From positions 4,402,001-4,466,000 of the forward strand of contig OZ257149.1 of NCBI GenBank assembly GCA_965279085.1: DNA of 64,000 nucleotides. Reading direction: 5' to 3'. Below are positions 41,188 through 50,774 of this stretch, piece by piece. Position 1 is the stretch's first letter. Each line of letters begins with the position of its first letter. The notes under the pieces were generated by a model. It was not told the DNA's origin and did no database searches. It saw only the letters and a program-made list of their open reading frames with translations. The DNA comes from UBA7672 sp965279085. Lineage in GTDB: Bacteria; Pseudomonadota; Alphaproteobacteria; Caulobacterales; Hyphomonadaceae. Both the position numbers and the translations under genes were made by a program.

Positions 41188-42654
41188 TTACGGCGCCGGG
41201 ATTTTCGGCGGGGTCATGACGATGCGTTCCGGCGTCGGCTGGTTCCTGAAGAAGGCGAGGACGGCGTCGGCGACGCGTTGGTCGGCTTCGTAGATGTTGT
41301 GGCCGCCGTTCTCGACGATGAGGCGGCGGCGGTTGGAGAAGCCCTTGATCTCTTCCTCGGCTTCTTCCGGATAGGTGCGGCCGTCGAGTGTGCCGGAGAT
41401 GAAGAGGGCGGGGATGGGCGACGTGAAGGGCGCGCGGAAGCTGTCGCCGGCGTCGATCTGCGGGCGGATGCCCATGATCTGCGGCATGGGGAAGTTGAGC
41501 GTGTCGGCGAGGAGGGAGGTCTCGGCTTCCCTGGTGACGAGGGCCAGGCGCGCGGGCGTGGCGCCGGAGGCGAGGTCCATCGCGTCGGGCATGCCGCGGA
41601 AGGCGGTGATCTGCTGGCGCATGCCGTAGACCATCGGCGCGATGCGGGCGTAGTCGCCCTTGTCGAGCGCGGCGTAGAGCGGGGGCACGCGCGCGATGGC
41701 GGGCGGGTCGGCGATCGATTGCGAGGCGAGCAGCTGGATCGCGAAGCCGTCGAAGGTCAAGGTGACGGGGGTGGAGGCGCCCTGGGGGGTGAACGTCACG
41801 GTCGCTGGCTTGTCGTTCAGCTTCGCGTGGACACGGCGCATGAGGGCGGCGAGATCATGGTAGGCGGCCTTTGCGGCTGGATCGGCGTCGATGAGGGCCT
41901 GGACGCGGGCGAAGAGTTTGTCGGTGAGGGCGGGGCGCTTGATCGTCTGGTCGAGGCCTTCGATGCCGGAGAGGACGGCGCGGTTCACCGAGGCGCCGTG
42001 GTATTTCATGAAGGTGAGGCCGAGGTGGGAGCCGTAGCTGATGCCCCAGAGGTTCAGCTTGTTGGCGCCGAGCGCGCGGCGGAGGTCTTCGAGGTCGTGC
42101 GCGTTTTCGAGCGTGGTGTAGGCGTCGATGTCGATGCCTTGCGAGGTCCACTGGTCGAAGCATTTCGTGAGGCGGTCGCGGTAGAAGGGGACGATGGTGG
42201 CGCGGGTGAAGGTAGCGCCTTCGAAAGGCGGGATGGCGAGGCAGCTGGGCGTGGGCGTGGAGAAGCCGGTGCCGCGCTGGTCGTAGGCGATGACGTCGGC
42301 GACTTCGCGCAGCGCCATGAAGAGTGGGAAGCGCGGGCCCAGCGCCGTGCCTGTACCCGTGCCGCCGGGACCGCCGGCGAGATAGACGATGGGGTCGCCG
42401 GGGTTTGGCGAGGTGGATTTGAAACGGACGAAGCCGATCCTGATCTTGCGTGAGTTCGGGTTGTTGCGGTTCTCGGCGACCTCGAACGAGCCGCGTTCAG
42501 CCTCGACCTTCACGCCCCCGGGTCCGGTGAAGGTGTAGGGCTCGAGGGTGAGTTGCGGGGCGGGAGTTGCGATCACGGGCGTGGCCGGAGCTGGCGCAGG
42601 AGCCGCGGTGCAGGCGGCCATTGCGATGAGGGCGGCGGATAAAAGCAGGCGCAT
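41188..42654 (-). CDS. Alpha/beta hydrolase, TAP-like / prolyl aminopeptidase type, exported
   Basis: 488 residues from ATG 42654 with a GGAGG site; the far longer upstream frame is antisense to the kinase gene and is not used. A signal with a weak lipobox (MAAC) precedes a Pro/Ala linker. Catalytic elements: oxyanion region YLAGGPGGTG, IAYDQRGTGFS, nucleophile Ser in LWGISYGSHLG, and C-terminal IPALFISGTLDGRT (Asp) and VENGGHNIY (His). The C-terminal TAP-like part suggests peptidase activity on small peptides. Its 3' end is 14 bases from the TIR-WD40 gene. Confidence 0.85.
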   Translation of the reverse strand: MRLLLSAALIAMAACTAAPAPAPATPVIATPAPQLTLEPYTFTGPGGVKVEAERGSFEVAENRNNPNSRKIRIGFVRFKSTSPNPGDPIVYLAGGPGGTGTGTALGPRFPLFMALREVADVIAYDQRGTGFSTPTPSCLAIPPFEGATFTRATIVPFYRDRLTKCFDQWTSQGIDIDAYTTLENAHDLEDLRRALGANKLNLWGISYGSHLGLTFMKYHGASVNRAVLSGIEGLDQTIKRPALTDKLFARVQALIDADPAAKAAYHDLAALMRRVHAKLNDKPATVTFTPQGASTPVTLTFDGFAIQLLASQSIADPPAIARVPPLYAALDKGDYARIAPMVYGMRQQITAFRGMPDAMDLASGATPARLALVTREAETSLLADTLNFPMPQIMGIRPQIDAGDSFRAPFTSPIPALFISGTLDGRTYPEEAEEEIKGFSNRRRLIVENGGHNIYEADQRVADAVLAFFRNQPTPERIVMTPPKIPAP

Positions 42655-42788
42655 CGAGTCCTCCCGGAGCGTGACCCCGCAGCAGGAGAGCGTATTCCGG
42701 GGCAGATTTCCCGGGCGGTTCGGCGAATGGGCACAATCCTCCGGCGAACGGCGAGGCGCGGTGCGGTGAAATCCGCTAGGGTGAGCGG

Positions 42789-44492
42789 ATGGTGCTGCGG
42801 CTTTTCCTGTTTCTCCTTGCGGTGCTGGCCGCGCCGGCGGTGGCGCAGCCGGCTGTGTCGGACCTGACAGGAGCGCAGGTTTGCGTGAGCCGTGGGGTCG
42901 GTGAGGGGCTGGCGGACATCGATGTGGCGTCGTGCCGGACGATCGATTACCTGAACGATGTCGACTCGCAGGGGCGCATCGTCTGGGTGACGGGTCGGAT
43001 TGGAGTGGTGGACGGGTTCGTCGAGACGGCGCCAATCGGGCTGTATACGGGCGCGCTGGCGTCGCGCGAGATCTGGTGGAATGGGGAGCGGATCGGCGAG
43101 GTGGGGCGTGTGGGCGCTTCGCGCGCGGAGGAGACGCCGGGCGACCTCGATGCGGTGACGTGGATACCGCCGCAGCTGATCCGTGTCGGCGATAACAGCG
43201 TCGCGATCCGGTATTCGACTTTCCATCTCGCGATGCCGGTGACGACGCCGGTGCATTACATCTATGCGGGACGGATGGGCATCACGCGGTCGCTGATGCG
43301 CGAGTATGCGCCATCCATCGCGGCGACGGGCGCGCTGATTGTAGCGGCGCTGTTCTTCGGGCTGACATTCATCGGCAACAGGCGCGTGCCCGGGCCGCTG
43401 TTCATTGCATTGATGTCGTTGTTCGCTGTCGGGCAGCTGTGGCTGGAAAGCCTTCGCGGCCTGACGAGCTTTGCCTATCCACTGCAGATCTGGCGGCTGT
43501 CCGCCATCGGTGTGCTGGCGTTCGCGTTCGGGCTGGCGCTTACGGCTTATGTCGCGCGCAGGTTCGCGCCGCGACGGTGGAAGATGTATGTCGGCGCGGC
43601 GGCGCTGGCGGCATTGGCGCTGTGGCCGATCCTGCCCGGGTTCGATGGAATGGCGCTGGGCTTCATCCTGGGGCCGTCGGTTGTCTCGCTTGTCGCGGCG
43701 GTTCAGGGCGCGCGGACCCGCGCGCCCGGCGCGATTCTGACGACGGCCGCGCTGGTCGTGTTTATCGCACTGCAGTTCATCGAGAATGCGCTGTTTCTCG
43801 ACCGGACATTCTACATCGCCGTGACGCTGCTGATGCTGGCGCTGTTCGTTGACCAAGTGCGTGTGCTGCGGCGGGTGCGGGAGGCGGAGGAGCAGGCGCG
43901 GCGTCGGGCGACTTTGCTGGAACTGGAACTGCTGAAGCGCAGGATCGCGCCGCACTTCCTGATGAATACGCTCAATGCGCTGGCAGAATGGGTCGAGTCA
44001 GATCCGAAGACGGGCGTGAAGATGATAGAGGCGTTGGCGGAAGAGTTTCGCCTGCTGTCGCAGATCAGCGACCGGCCGCTGATCCCGCTGAGCGAGGAGA
44101 TCGCGCTGTGCCAGCGGCATCTGGAGGTGATGTCGTACCGCGTCGATCGCGCATTCTCGCTGTCGGTGCGCGATGTCGATGCAGGCGCCGAGGTGCCGCC
44201 TGGCGTGCTTCACACACTGATCGAGAATGCTTTCACGCATGGTCGCTTTGCCGATGGCGGCGAGTTCGCGCTGACGCGCGAGACAGGCGAGGGCGGTGTG
44301 AGCCGGCTTGTTCTGGTGACGCCGCCATCGACGCAGACGGAGCCACGCGAGGGGCGGACTTCGGGCGGCGAAGGGCTGGCATATGTTCGCCGCAGGCTGG
44401 AAGCGGCCTTTGGCGACAGCGCCGGCGTGGAAAGTGGCGCTTCGGGCGGCGGGTGGCGCACCGTGCTCACAATTCCGCGGCCAGCGACATGA
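42789..44492 (+). CDS. LytS-type sensor histidine kinase
   Basis: 567 residues. A signal sequence and a periplasmic beta-rich domain (about 20-170, 7TMR-DISM extracellular-like) precede about seven membrane helices (about 176-360). The His_kinase domain has His 389 in RIAPHFLMNTLNALAEW, then an HATPase with VLHTLIENAFTHG. This class phosphorylates LytTR regulators; the gene overlaps the following LytTR gene by 4 nt (ATGA), making a translationally coupled pair. Confidence 0.88.
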   Translation: MVLRLFLFLLAVLAAPAVAQPAVSDLTGAQVCVSRGVGEGLADIDVASCRTIDYLNDVDSQGRIVWVTGRIGVVDGFVETAPIGLYTGALASREIWWNGERIGEVGRVGASRAEETPGDLDAVTWIPPQLIRVGDNSVAIRYSTFHLAMPVTTPVHYIYAGRMGITRSLMREYAPSIAATGALIVAALFFGLTFIGNRRVPGPLFIALMSLFAVGQLWLESLRGLTSFAYPLQIWRLSAIGVLAFAFGLALTAYVARRFAPRRWKMYVGAAALAALALWPILPGFDGMALGFILGPSVVSLVAAVQGARTRAPGAILTTAALVVFIALQFIENALFLDRTFYIAVTLLMLALFVDQVRVLRRVREAEEQARRRATLLELELLKRRIAPHFLMNTLNALAEWVESDPKTGVKMIEALAEEFRLLSQISDRPLIPLSEEIALCQRHLEVMSYRVDRAFSLSVRDVDAGAEVPPGVLHTLIENAFTHGRFADGGEFALTRETGEGGVSRLVLVTPPSTQTEPREGRTSGGEGLAYVRRRLEAAFGDSAGVESGASGGGWRTVLTIPRPAT

Positions 44493-45184
44493 ATGTGCTG
44501 ATTGCCGAGGATGAAGCGCCGGCCGCAAGGCGGCTGGAGCGCATGGTGGGAGAGCGTCTTGGTTCGCGGCTCGATCGCGTTGTGGTGGCGCCAACCATCG
44601 AGGCGGCGCGCGCCGAGTTGCGCGGTTCGCATTTTGACTTGCTGCTGCTCGATCTCGATCTCAACGGCGCGGATGGGTTCTCACTGCTGGCCAATGGCGA
44701 CGGGCCACGCGTGATCGTGGTCTCGGCGCGATCGGATCGGGCCATCGATGCATTCAATCACGCGGTTGTGGATTTCGTGACCAAGCCGGTTGCAGCAGAG
44801 CGGCTGGGACTTGCGCTCGACAGGGCGCTGGCGAGCGGCGGGGATGCGCGTAAGGGCGGGGCGCTGGCTGTGCGATCGGCCGGACGGATCGACCTTGCGG
44901 CTTTCACGGACATCGTCGCGCTGTCGGGAGCGGACGACTATGTCGAGGTCGTGCTCGCGGACGGGCGGCGGTTCCTGCACGACACGCGGTTGAGCGAGCT
45001 GGAGCGGAGATTGCCGGCGGGTTTCGTGCGCGTGCATCGCTCGCACATCGTGAATTCCGCACACCTGCGGACCGTGCGCGTGCTGCCGGGCGGGCGCCGG
45101 GCGCTGGAGCTGGCGGGTGGCGTGGTGATCCCCGTGAGCCGTGCGCGGGCGGACGGGCTGGAGCGCATCATCAAGGGGCGGTGA
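44489..45184 (+). CDS. LytTR-family response regulator
   Basis: 231 residues. Receiver domain 1-115 with acidic pocket EDE and phospho-acceptor Asp 55 in LLLLDLDLNG. The LytTR DNA-binding domain (about 130-231) contains DIVALSGADDYVEVVLADGRRF and FVRVHRSHIVNSAHLRTV. It is the cognate regulator of the kinase just upstream. Targets are unknown; no LytTR site pair was identified in the window. Confidence 0.92.
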   Translation: MNVLIAEDEAPAARRLERMVGERLGSRLDRVVVAPTIEAARAELRGSHFDLLLLDLDLNGADGFSLLANGDGPRVIVVSARSDRAIDAFNHAVVDFVTKPVAAERLGLALDRALASGGDARKGGALAVRSAGRIDLAAFTDIVALSGADDYVEVVLADGRRFLHDTRLSELERRLPAGFVRVHRSHIVNSAHLRTVRVLPGGRRALELAGGVVIPVSRARADGLERIIKGR

Positions 45185-45224
45185 CGCTTGACGCGCACAG
45201 CGAACGCGCGCCTTAAGATGGGGT

Positions 45225-46415
45225 ATGTCCAGGCCTTTCACAGCTCCGCCGAAGGCGGTTTACGCCAGCGATCCGGCGCGGTCGCGCGGGCGGCTGCATA
45301 GGGAAGCGCCGAGCGAGACGCGGACGGAGTTTCAGCGGGATCGTGATCGCATCATCCACTCGGATGCGTTCAGGCGGCTGAAGCAGAAGACGCAGGTGTT
45401 CGTGGCGCATGAGGGCGATCACTATCGCACGCGGCTGACGCATTCGCTGGAAGTGTCGCAGATCGCGCGGACGGTTTCGCGCGTGCTGGGGCTGGATGAG
45501 GATCTCGCAGAGGTGCTCGCGCTGTCGCATGACATCGGACATCCGCCGTTCGGGCATGCGGGCGAGACGGCGCTGAACGAGGTGATGGAGGCTTATGGAG
45601 GTTTCGACCATAACGCGCAGGCGCTGCGCGTGCTGACGAAGCTGGAGCGGAAGTATCCGAGGTTCGACGGGCTGAACCTGACGTGGGAGACGCTGGAAGG
45701 CGTGATCAAGCACAATGGGCCGCTGGTGACGCCGTCGAAGACCATGGACATGCTGCCGGCGGCGTTCCGGGATTATGAGGCTCTGCAGTCGCTGGAGCTG
45801 AACACGTTTTCGGGCCCGGAGGCGCAGGTGGCGGCGCTGGCGGATGATATCGCCTACAACAATCACGATATTCTCGATGGCTTGCGCGCGGGGCTGTTTG
45901 AGATCGACGATCTGATGGACATGGCGCTGACGGGTGATGCGTTCCGGGAGGTGATGGCGGAGTTTCCGGATCTGGAGCGCGACCGGCTGATGTCGGAGGC
46001 GGTGCGGCGGCTGATCGGGATATGGACGCGGGATCTGGTCGCCGAGTTCAGGCGGCAGGTGGATGAAGCGAAGCCGAAGTCGGTGGAGGATGTGCGCGGG
46101 CTGGATCATCCGCTGGCGCAGTTCTCGGACGAGATCCTCGAGAAGCAGCAGCCGCTGAAGGAATTCCTGTTCCAGCGGATGTACCGGCATCCGAAGGTGA
46201 ACCGGACGATGAGCCAGGCGCGGCGTGTCGTACGCGAGCTGTTCGGGCTGTTCCTGGCGGAGCCCGAGACGATGCCGGCGCCGTGGCGCGAGCGGGCTGC
46301 GGCGGCGGATGTCCAGAAGCGGGCGCGGATGGTTTGCGACTACATTGCCGGCATGACGGACACCTTCGCCATCGACGAGCATCGGCGGCTTTTCAGCCTG
46401 CAGCGGTGGGTCTGA
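45225..46415 (+). CDS. dgt: Deoxyguanosinetriphosphate triphosphohydrolase-like protein
   Basis: 396 residues. The HD-domain metal site appears as RLTHSLEVSQ, LSHDIGHPPFGHAG and YGGFDHNAQALR; the N-terminal RDRIIHSDAFRRLKQKTQVF is also typical. It hydrolyses dNTPs to deoxynucleosides and triphosphate. In many alphaproteobacteria argS follows directly; here the next gene is the SPOR protein and argS is absent from the window. Confidence 0.94.
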   Translation: MSRPFTAPPKAVYASDPARSRGRLHREAPSETRTEFQRDRDRIIHSDAFRRLKQKTQVFVAHEGDHYRTRLTHSLEVSQIARTVSRVLGLDEDLAEVLALSHDIGHPPFGHAGETALNEVMEAYGGFDHNAQALRVLTKLERKYPRFDGLNLTWETLEGVIKHNGPLVTPSKTMDMLPAAFRDYEALQSLELNTFSGPEAQVAALADDIAYNNHDILDGLRAGLFEIDDLMDMALTGDAFREVMAEFPDLERDRLMSEAVRRLIGIWTRDLVAEFRRQVDEAKPKSVEDVRGLDHPLAQFSDEILEKQQPLKEFLFQRMYRHPKVNRTMSQARRVVRELFGLFLAEPETMPAPWRERAAAADVQKRARMVCDYIAGMTDTFAIDEHRRLFSLQRWV

Positions 46416-46524
46416 CGCCGAATCCGGCGGTCTTGCTCCAAGTGTTTCCTGTTCGTTAACGGCCTCGCGGCAGGATGCCACGCTGGCGGGACGTGTGCGC
46501 CCGCATGCTCAGGGTTTCGGGCCA

Positions 46525-47622
46525 ATGACACGTTATTCCAGATCAGTGATCCCCGGCCGTCAGGGCGGCGAAGCGGACGACAGCGCCAGCCTCGACCGCG
46601 TGGTGTTCGGCTCGAAGAAGCGGCCGATCGCGCCGCCACCGAGCGACAAAGACTATCCCGATCCGATGGACATGGATGTGGACGAGGCGGGCTTCCTCGT
46701 CGACCGCTCCGACAGTGATCGCCGCAAGGGCGGGGGCGAGCGCCGCAAGAGCGCTGACCGCCGGGCGCAGCCGGGCAAACGCAAATCGGATTTCGCGCCG
46801 CTGCGCGAGGATGGCGGCTATCGTGCCGACGACAGCAAGCGCGGGCCGATCCTTCTGGTCGGCGCGCTGGTGATCGTCGCCGTGTTCGGCGTCGTTGTGT
46901 GGAACGCGTACCGCGAAGGCGTGCGCACGGACGATGAAGCCACGACGCCGCAACTGGCGACGGCTGGTTCGTTCAAGACGCCGGCGCGCGAGGCGCTGCC
47001 TCTGCCCGCTGAAGAAAGCGCGGCTGTAGAAGTTCTCGAACAGCTCGAAGGCGGCGGACCGCCGCCCGTGCAAGACGAGCGGCCCGCGCTGCCCGCCGCG
47101 CCGGTGCAGACGGCTCAGGCCGCGCCTGCGCCGTCGAAGGTGACCGCGCCGCCGCCCGCGCCACTGAAGTCTCCGGCCGTCGCGCCGCCGCAACAGCAGG
47201 CCGTAGTTGCGCCTGCTCCGAAGCCTGTGGTTCAGTCGCCGGCTGCGCCTATCGTCGCCTCGGCCATCGTCTCGCCGGCTGCGCCGATCGATCTTCCGAA
47301 GCCCTCTGCGGTGGCCGCGGCTCCCGCGCCGGTGGTTGCGGCGGCTAGCGCTTACAAGCCTGTCTTCTCGTCCGGCGGAAGCTGGATGGCGCAGATCGCG
47401 GCGACGGGCACCGAAGCTGGCGCGGTTTCCGAGTGGGATCGCCGCGCCAAGGCTTTGCCGGACCTGTTTTCGGCTGCGGAAAGGTCCGTCGTGCAGGCAG
47501 ACGTGAACGGGAAGACCGTTTATCGTGTGCGCGCCGGATCTTTCGCTACCAAAGCCGACGCGACCGCTTTCTGCGAAGCGTTCAAGGCGAAGGGCGGAAA
47601 CTGCCTTCCGGCGGCGAAGTAA
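46525..47622 (+). CDS. SPOR-domain membrane protein
   Basis: 365 residues from ATG 46525. A charged cytoplasmic N-terminus (about 1-105, with RRKGGGERRKSADRR) leads into one membrane helix (about 107-125, ILLVGALVIVAVFGVVVWNAY). A long Pro/Ala periplasmic linker is followed by a C-terminal SPOR domain (about 280-365) with SGGSWMAQIAATGTEAGA and VNGKTVYRVRAGSFATKADATAFC. SPOR domains bind denuded peptidoglycan at division sites. It comes just before nagZ, as in Caulobacter and relatives. Confidence 0.9.
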   Translation: MTRYSRSVIPGRQGGEADDSASLDRVVFGSKKRPIAPPPSDKDYPDPMDMDVDEAGFLVDRSDSDRRKGGGERRKSADRRAQPGKRKSDFAPLREDGGYRADDSKRGPILLVGALVIVAVFGVVVWNAYREGVRTDDEATTPQLATAGSFKTPAREALPLPAEESAAVEVLEQLEGGGPPPVQDERPALPAAPVQTAQAAPAPSKVTAPPPAPLKSPAVAPPQQQAVVAPAPKPVVQSPAAPIVASAIVSPAAPIDLPKPSAVAAAPAPVVAAASAYKPVFSSGGSWMAQIAATGTEAGAVSEWDRRAKALPDLFSAAERSVVQADVNGKTVYRVRAGSFATKADATAFCEAFKAKGGNCLPAAK

Positions 47623-47634
47623 CCGGACGCACTG

Positions 47635-48711
47635 ATGTCTGAACCGCGCGCGTGCATTCTTTCCGTTGCAGGGCTCAAGCTCTCGGACGGAGAACGGAAG
47701 CTGCTGTCACGCGTGAACCCGTGGGGCGTTATTCTCATGGGAAGGTCGTGCGAGAGCGTGGCGCAGGTGACGGCCCTGACGTCGGATATCTGGCAGACGA
47801 CCGGGCGCAAGACTCTGATCTTCATCGACCAGGAGGGCGGGCGCGTGAAGCGGCTGAAGCCGCCGGTGTGGCCGGACTTTCCCGCGCCGCTGACCTACCT
47901 GCCCATCTACAAGCAGGACGCTGAACTCGGTCGCGAGGCTGTGTGGCTGCATCACCGGCTGATGGCTGCGGAGCTCGAGCCGATGGGCATCCTTGCGGAT
48001 TGCGCGCCGGCGGTCGATCTGCTGCATCCCAACATGCACAAGATCATCGGCGACAGGGCGCTTGGCGAGACGGCGGAGCAGGTCGGTGATCTGGCGCAGT
48101 CGGCGCTGGCGGGTCTGGCGGCGGGCGGCGTTGCCGGCGTGATCAAGCACATGCCGGGACATGGCCGCGCGGAAGTCGACAGCCATGAACACATGCCGGT
48201 CGTGCGCGCGGATCGCGCGGCGGTCGAGCAGGACATCGCGCCGTTCAAGCTGGTGAAGCACGCGACGATGGGGATGACGGCGCATCTGGCCTATCGCGCG
48301 CTCGACGACGACAAGACGCCGGCGACGCATTCGGCCAGGATCATCAGCGAGATCATTCGCGGCGAGATCGGGTTCGACGGCATCCTGATGACAGACGATC
48401 TCGGCATGAAGGCGCTGGGCGGGACGCTCGCCAGCCGGGCGAGCCGCGCCCTCGATGCCGGATGCGACGTGATCCTGCACTGCTCGGGACTCGATGCCTG
48501 GGGCAAGGTGCTGCGCGATGCGGACATGGTGCTGCGCGAGGCGAGCGAGGTGGCGGACACCTGCCCTGAGCTGGCCGGGGAAGCGTTGCGCCGCGCGCGG
48601 ATCGCGGATGCGGCGACTGCCGATGTAAAGCCGTTCGACAAGCGCGAGGGCAGGGCGCGGCTTGAGAAGCTGTTGAATGCCTCGCCGGGCTCGTCTACTG
48701 CGGTGGCATGA
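47635..48711 (+). CDS. nagZ: Beta-N-acetylhexosaminidase NagZ (GH3)
   Basis: 358 residues. GH3 hallmarks: IDQEGGRVKRLKP, IKHMPGHGRAEVDSHEHMP (the His/Asp general acid-base loop of NagZ) and FDGILMTDDLGMKAL with the nucleophile Asp. It removes GlcNAc from muropeptides during cell-wall recycling. The last bases overlap scpA by 4 nt (ATGA), continuing an operon from the SPOR gene. Confidence 0.94.
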   Translation: MSEPRACILSVAGLKLSDGERKLLSRVNPWGVILMGRSCESVAQVTALTSDIWQTTGRKTLIFIDQEGGRVKRLKPPVWPDFPAPLTYLPIYKQDAELGREAVWLHHRLMAAELEPMGILADCAPAVDLLHPNMHKIIGDRALGETAEQVGDLAQSALAGLAAGGVAGVIKHMPGHGRAEVDSHEHMPVVRADRAAVEQDIAPFKLVKHATMGMTAHLAYRALDDDKTPATHSARIISEIIRGEIGFDGILMTDDLGMKALGGTLASRASRALDAGCDVILHCSGLDAWGKVLRDADMVLREASEVADTCPELAGEALRRARIADAATADVKPFDKREGRARLEKLLNASPGSSTAVA

Positions 48712-49532
48712 CGGTACTGCCCGTTCCTGATGATGACATGCTGGCCCAGGCGTCCGCGGAAGCGGCTGACGCCAAGGACGCTTTTGTCGTTGATGTGGAC
48801 GGATACGCGGGGCCGCTTCACCTGCTGCTGGACCTGGCGCGGCGACACAAGATCGACATCGTGAAGATCTCGATCCTGAAGCTGGCGGACCAGTATCTCG
48901 CCTATGTGCGTGAGGCGCAGGAAAAGAAGATCGATCTCGCGGCCGACTACCTGCTGATGGCGGCGTGGCTGGCTTATTTGAAGTCGAAGCTGCTTCTGCC
49001 TTCGGAGAAGAAGGGCGAGGACGAGGTCGATCCCGAAGAGATGGCCGGGCGGCTGGCGTTCCGGCTGCGCAGGCTGGATGCGATGCGCCGGGCGGTGAAC
49101 GATCTCTATGAGGGCCCGCTGGATGGGCGGGATGTGTTTGCGCGCGGCGATCCGCAGCTGGCGAAGATCATCCGCAAACCGCTGTGGAACAACACGCTGC
49201 ACGATATCCTGAAGGCATTCGGCGACATCAATGTGCGCAAGGTGAAGGCGCGGACGCATGTGATCGCGCGGCAGCCGGTCGTGCCGCTCGATAGCGCGCG
49301 GCGGAAGCTGGCGGCGCTGGTGCCGGACCTGATCGACTGGGCGTCGATCCAGGGCATGCGGGCGGAAGACGAAGCATCGAAGGATGCGCCGCGCAGATCG
49401 GAAGTTGCGAGCTTCTTCTCGGCCGCGCTTGAGCTGACGAAGGATCGTGCCGTCGATCTGCGGCAGGACCAGTTGTTCTCCGATGTGTACGTGCGCAGGG
49501 CGCGTATCGATGCGCCGAAGGCCGCTGAATGA
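48708..49532 (+). CDS. scpA: Segregation and condensation protein A
   Basis: 274 residues. The kleisin N-terminal domain is AFVVDVDGYAGPLHLLLDLARRHKIDI, followed by ILKLADQYLAYV and AADYLLMAAWLAYLKSKLLLP. The C-terminal winged helix is around EVASFFSAALELTKDRAVDLRQDQLFSDVYV. ScpA bridges the SMC heads in chromosome organisation. It overlaps both nagZ and scpB by 4 nt. Confidence 0.94.
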   Translation: MTVLPVPDDDMLAQASAEAADAKDAFVVDVDGYAGPLHLLLDLARRHKIDIVKISILKLADQYLAYVREAQEKKIDLAADYLLMAAWLAYLKSKLLLPSEKKGEDEVDPEEMAGRLAFRLRRLDAMRRAVNDLYEGPLDGRDVFARGDPQLAKIIRKPLWNNTLHDILKAFGDINVRKVKARTHVIARQPVVPLDSARRKLAALVPDLIDWASIQGMRAEDEASKDAPRRSEVASFFSAALELTKDRAVDLRQDQLFSDVYVRRARIDAPKAAE

Positions 49533-50335
49533 GCAAGGACAAGCAGCCCCAGCTCGAGGAGATGCGAGACGCCGTCGCCAGGCTGGCGAAGGCGCGCAAG
49601 GGGCAGGCGAAGGCCGAGCCCGTTGTTGAGCCTGTCGTGGCCGGGGCACCCGCGAAGTCTGCGCGCGCCGAGCCCGACCCGGAGCGGCTGGCGGATGCGG
49701 TGCGGCGGGCGGAGGCCGTGCTGTTCGCATCCGACGAAGCGATCGATGCGGTGACGCTGGCCGAGGCGCTGCCGCCGGGCGTGGAGCCGGGCGACGTGCT
49801 GCTGAAGCTGAAGGCGGCGTACGCAAACAAGGGCGTGCAGCTGGTGGAGCTGGCGGGAAAGTGGCGGTTCCAGACGGCGCCGGACCTGGCCTTCCTGTTC
49901 GAGGAAACGCGCGAGCAGCCGCGGGCGCTGAGCCGGGCGGCGCTGGAGACGCTGGCCATCATCGCCTACTGCCAGCCGGTGACGCGGGCGGAGATCGAGG
50001 ATGTGCGGGGGGTGGCCGTTTCCACCGGCACGCTCGACATTCTTATGGAGGCGCAGTGGGTTCGTCCCCGCGGGCGGCGCAAGACGCCGGGGCGGCCTGT
50101 GACATTTGGAACCACCGAATCCTTCATGATCCACTTCGGGCTCGACAGCCTGGACAGCCTGCCGGGCAGGGACGAACTGAAGTCCGCCGGGTTGCTAAGC
50201 GCCGAGATTCCCCGCGATTTCGAGTTCGCCGGTACGCCGAGGGACCCGGAAACAGGCGAGCTGCTGGGGGAAGACCCGCTGGAAGATCAGGAATTCCAGC
50301 AGGATTTCCTCGAAGGAGCCGAGGAACGGGGCTGA
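49529..50335 (+). CDS. scpB: Segregation and condensation protein B
   Basis: 268 residues. Two winged-helix domains: RRAEAVLFASDEAIDAVTLAEALP, and RALSRAALETLAIIAYCQPVTRAEIEDVRGVAVS followed by the conserved GRRKTPGRPVTFGTTESFMIHFGLDSL. It dimerises and binds ScpA in the SMC complex. The N-terminal 45 residues and the acidic C-terminal tail are extensions relative to short ScpB proteins. Confidence 0.93.
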   Translation: MSKDKQPQLEEMRDAVARLAKARKGQAKAEPVVEPVVAGAPAKSARAEPDPERLADAVRRAEAVLFASDEAIDAVTLAEALPPGVEPGDVLLKLKAAYANKGVQLVELAGKWRFQTAPDLAFLFEETREQPRALSRAALETLAIIAYCQPVTRAEIEDVRGVAVSTGTLDILMEAQWVRPRGRRKTPGRPVTFGTTESFMIHFGLDSLDSLPGRDELKSAGLLSAEIPRDFEFAGTPRDPETGELLGEDPLEDQEFQQDFLEGAEERG

Positions 50336-50482
50336 CCTGGTTAATGCAAACGTGCGGCTGGCAACGCCCCGCGCCATTTGCAGAGTCCTGCCGCAAGGGT
50401 TACCTTGTTGAAACGTGGGCTTATGAAGAGGGCGGTCTTCGCCCACTGAATCCGCCGGAAACGGCGAACCGGAGTAGATATC

Positions 50483-50710
50483 ATGGGACGTCTCGGTCCT
50501 CTCGAGATCATCATCATCCTTGCGATCCTGCTGCTCGTATTCGGCGGCCGCGGAAAGATATCCGCCATGATGGGCGACATGGCCAAGGGCATCAAAAGCT
50601 TCCGAAAGGGCCTGAAGGAGGGCGAGGTCGACACCAGCCAGACGACTTCTGGCGCGCTCGTGAACGAGCCGATCAACGTCACTCCTGAAAAGGAAAAGAC
50701 GAAGGTCTAA
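50483..50710 (+). CDS. tatA: Twin-arginine translocase subunit TatA
   Basis: 75 residues: the N-terminal helix LGPLEIIIILAILLLVFGGRGKISAMMGDMAKGIKSFRKGL has the TatA FG hinge and amphipathic helix. The tail is polar. TatA oligomers form the translocation pathway for folded proteins. First gene of tatABC; the 147-base gap after scpB probably holds its promoter, though I could not fix one. Confidence 0.94.
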   Translation: MGRLGPLEIIIILAILLLVFGGRGKISAMMGDMAKGIKSFRKGLKEGEVDTSQTTSGALVNEPINVTPEKEKTKV

Positions 50711-50774
50711 CTCGCCCAGTCCGGGGGCGGATGGGCGCGCGTGACCTCTCGTCTCCGTCAGGAGCGAACTCGCC

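Noticed and set aside
41065..42453. A 462-residue + strand open frame opposite the TAP-like hydrolase
   Set aside because: The hydrolase on the minus strand has a complete catalytic triad and signal; the + frame is Gly/Glu/Val-rich noise.
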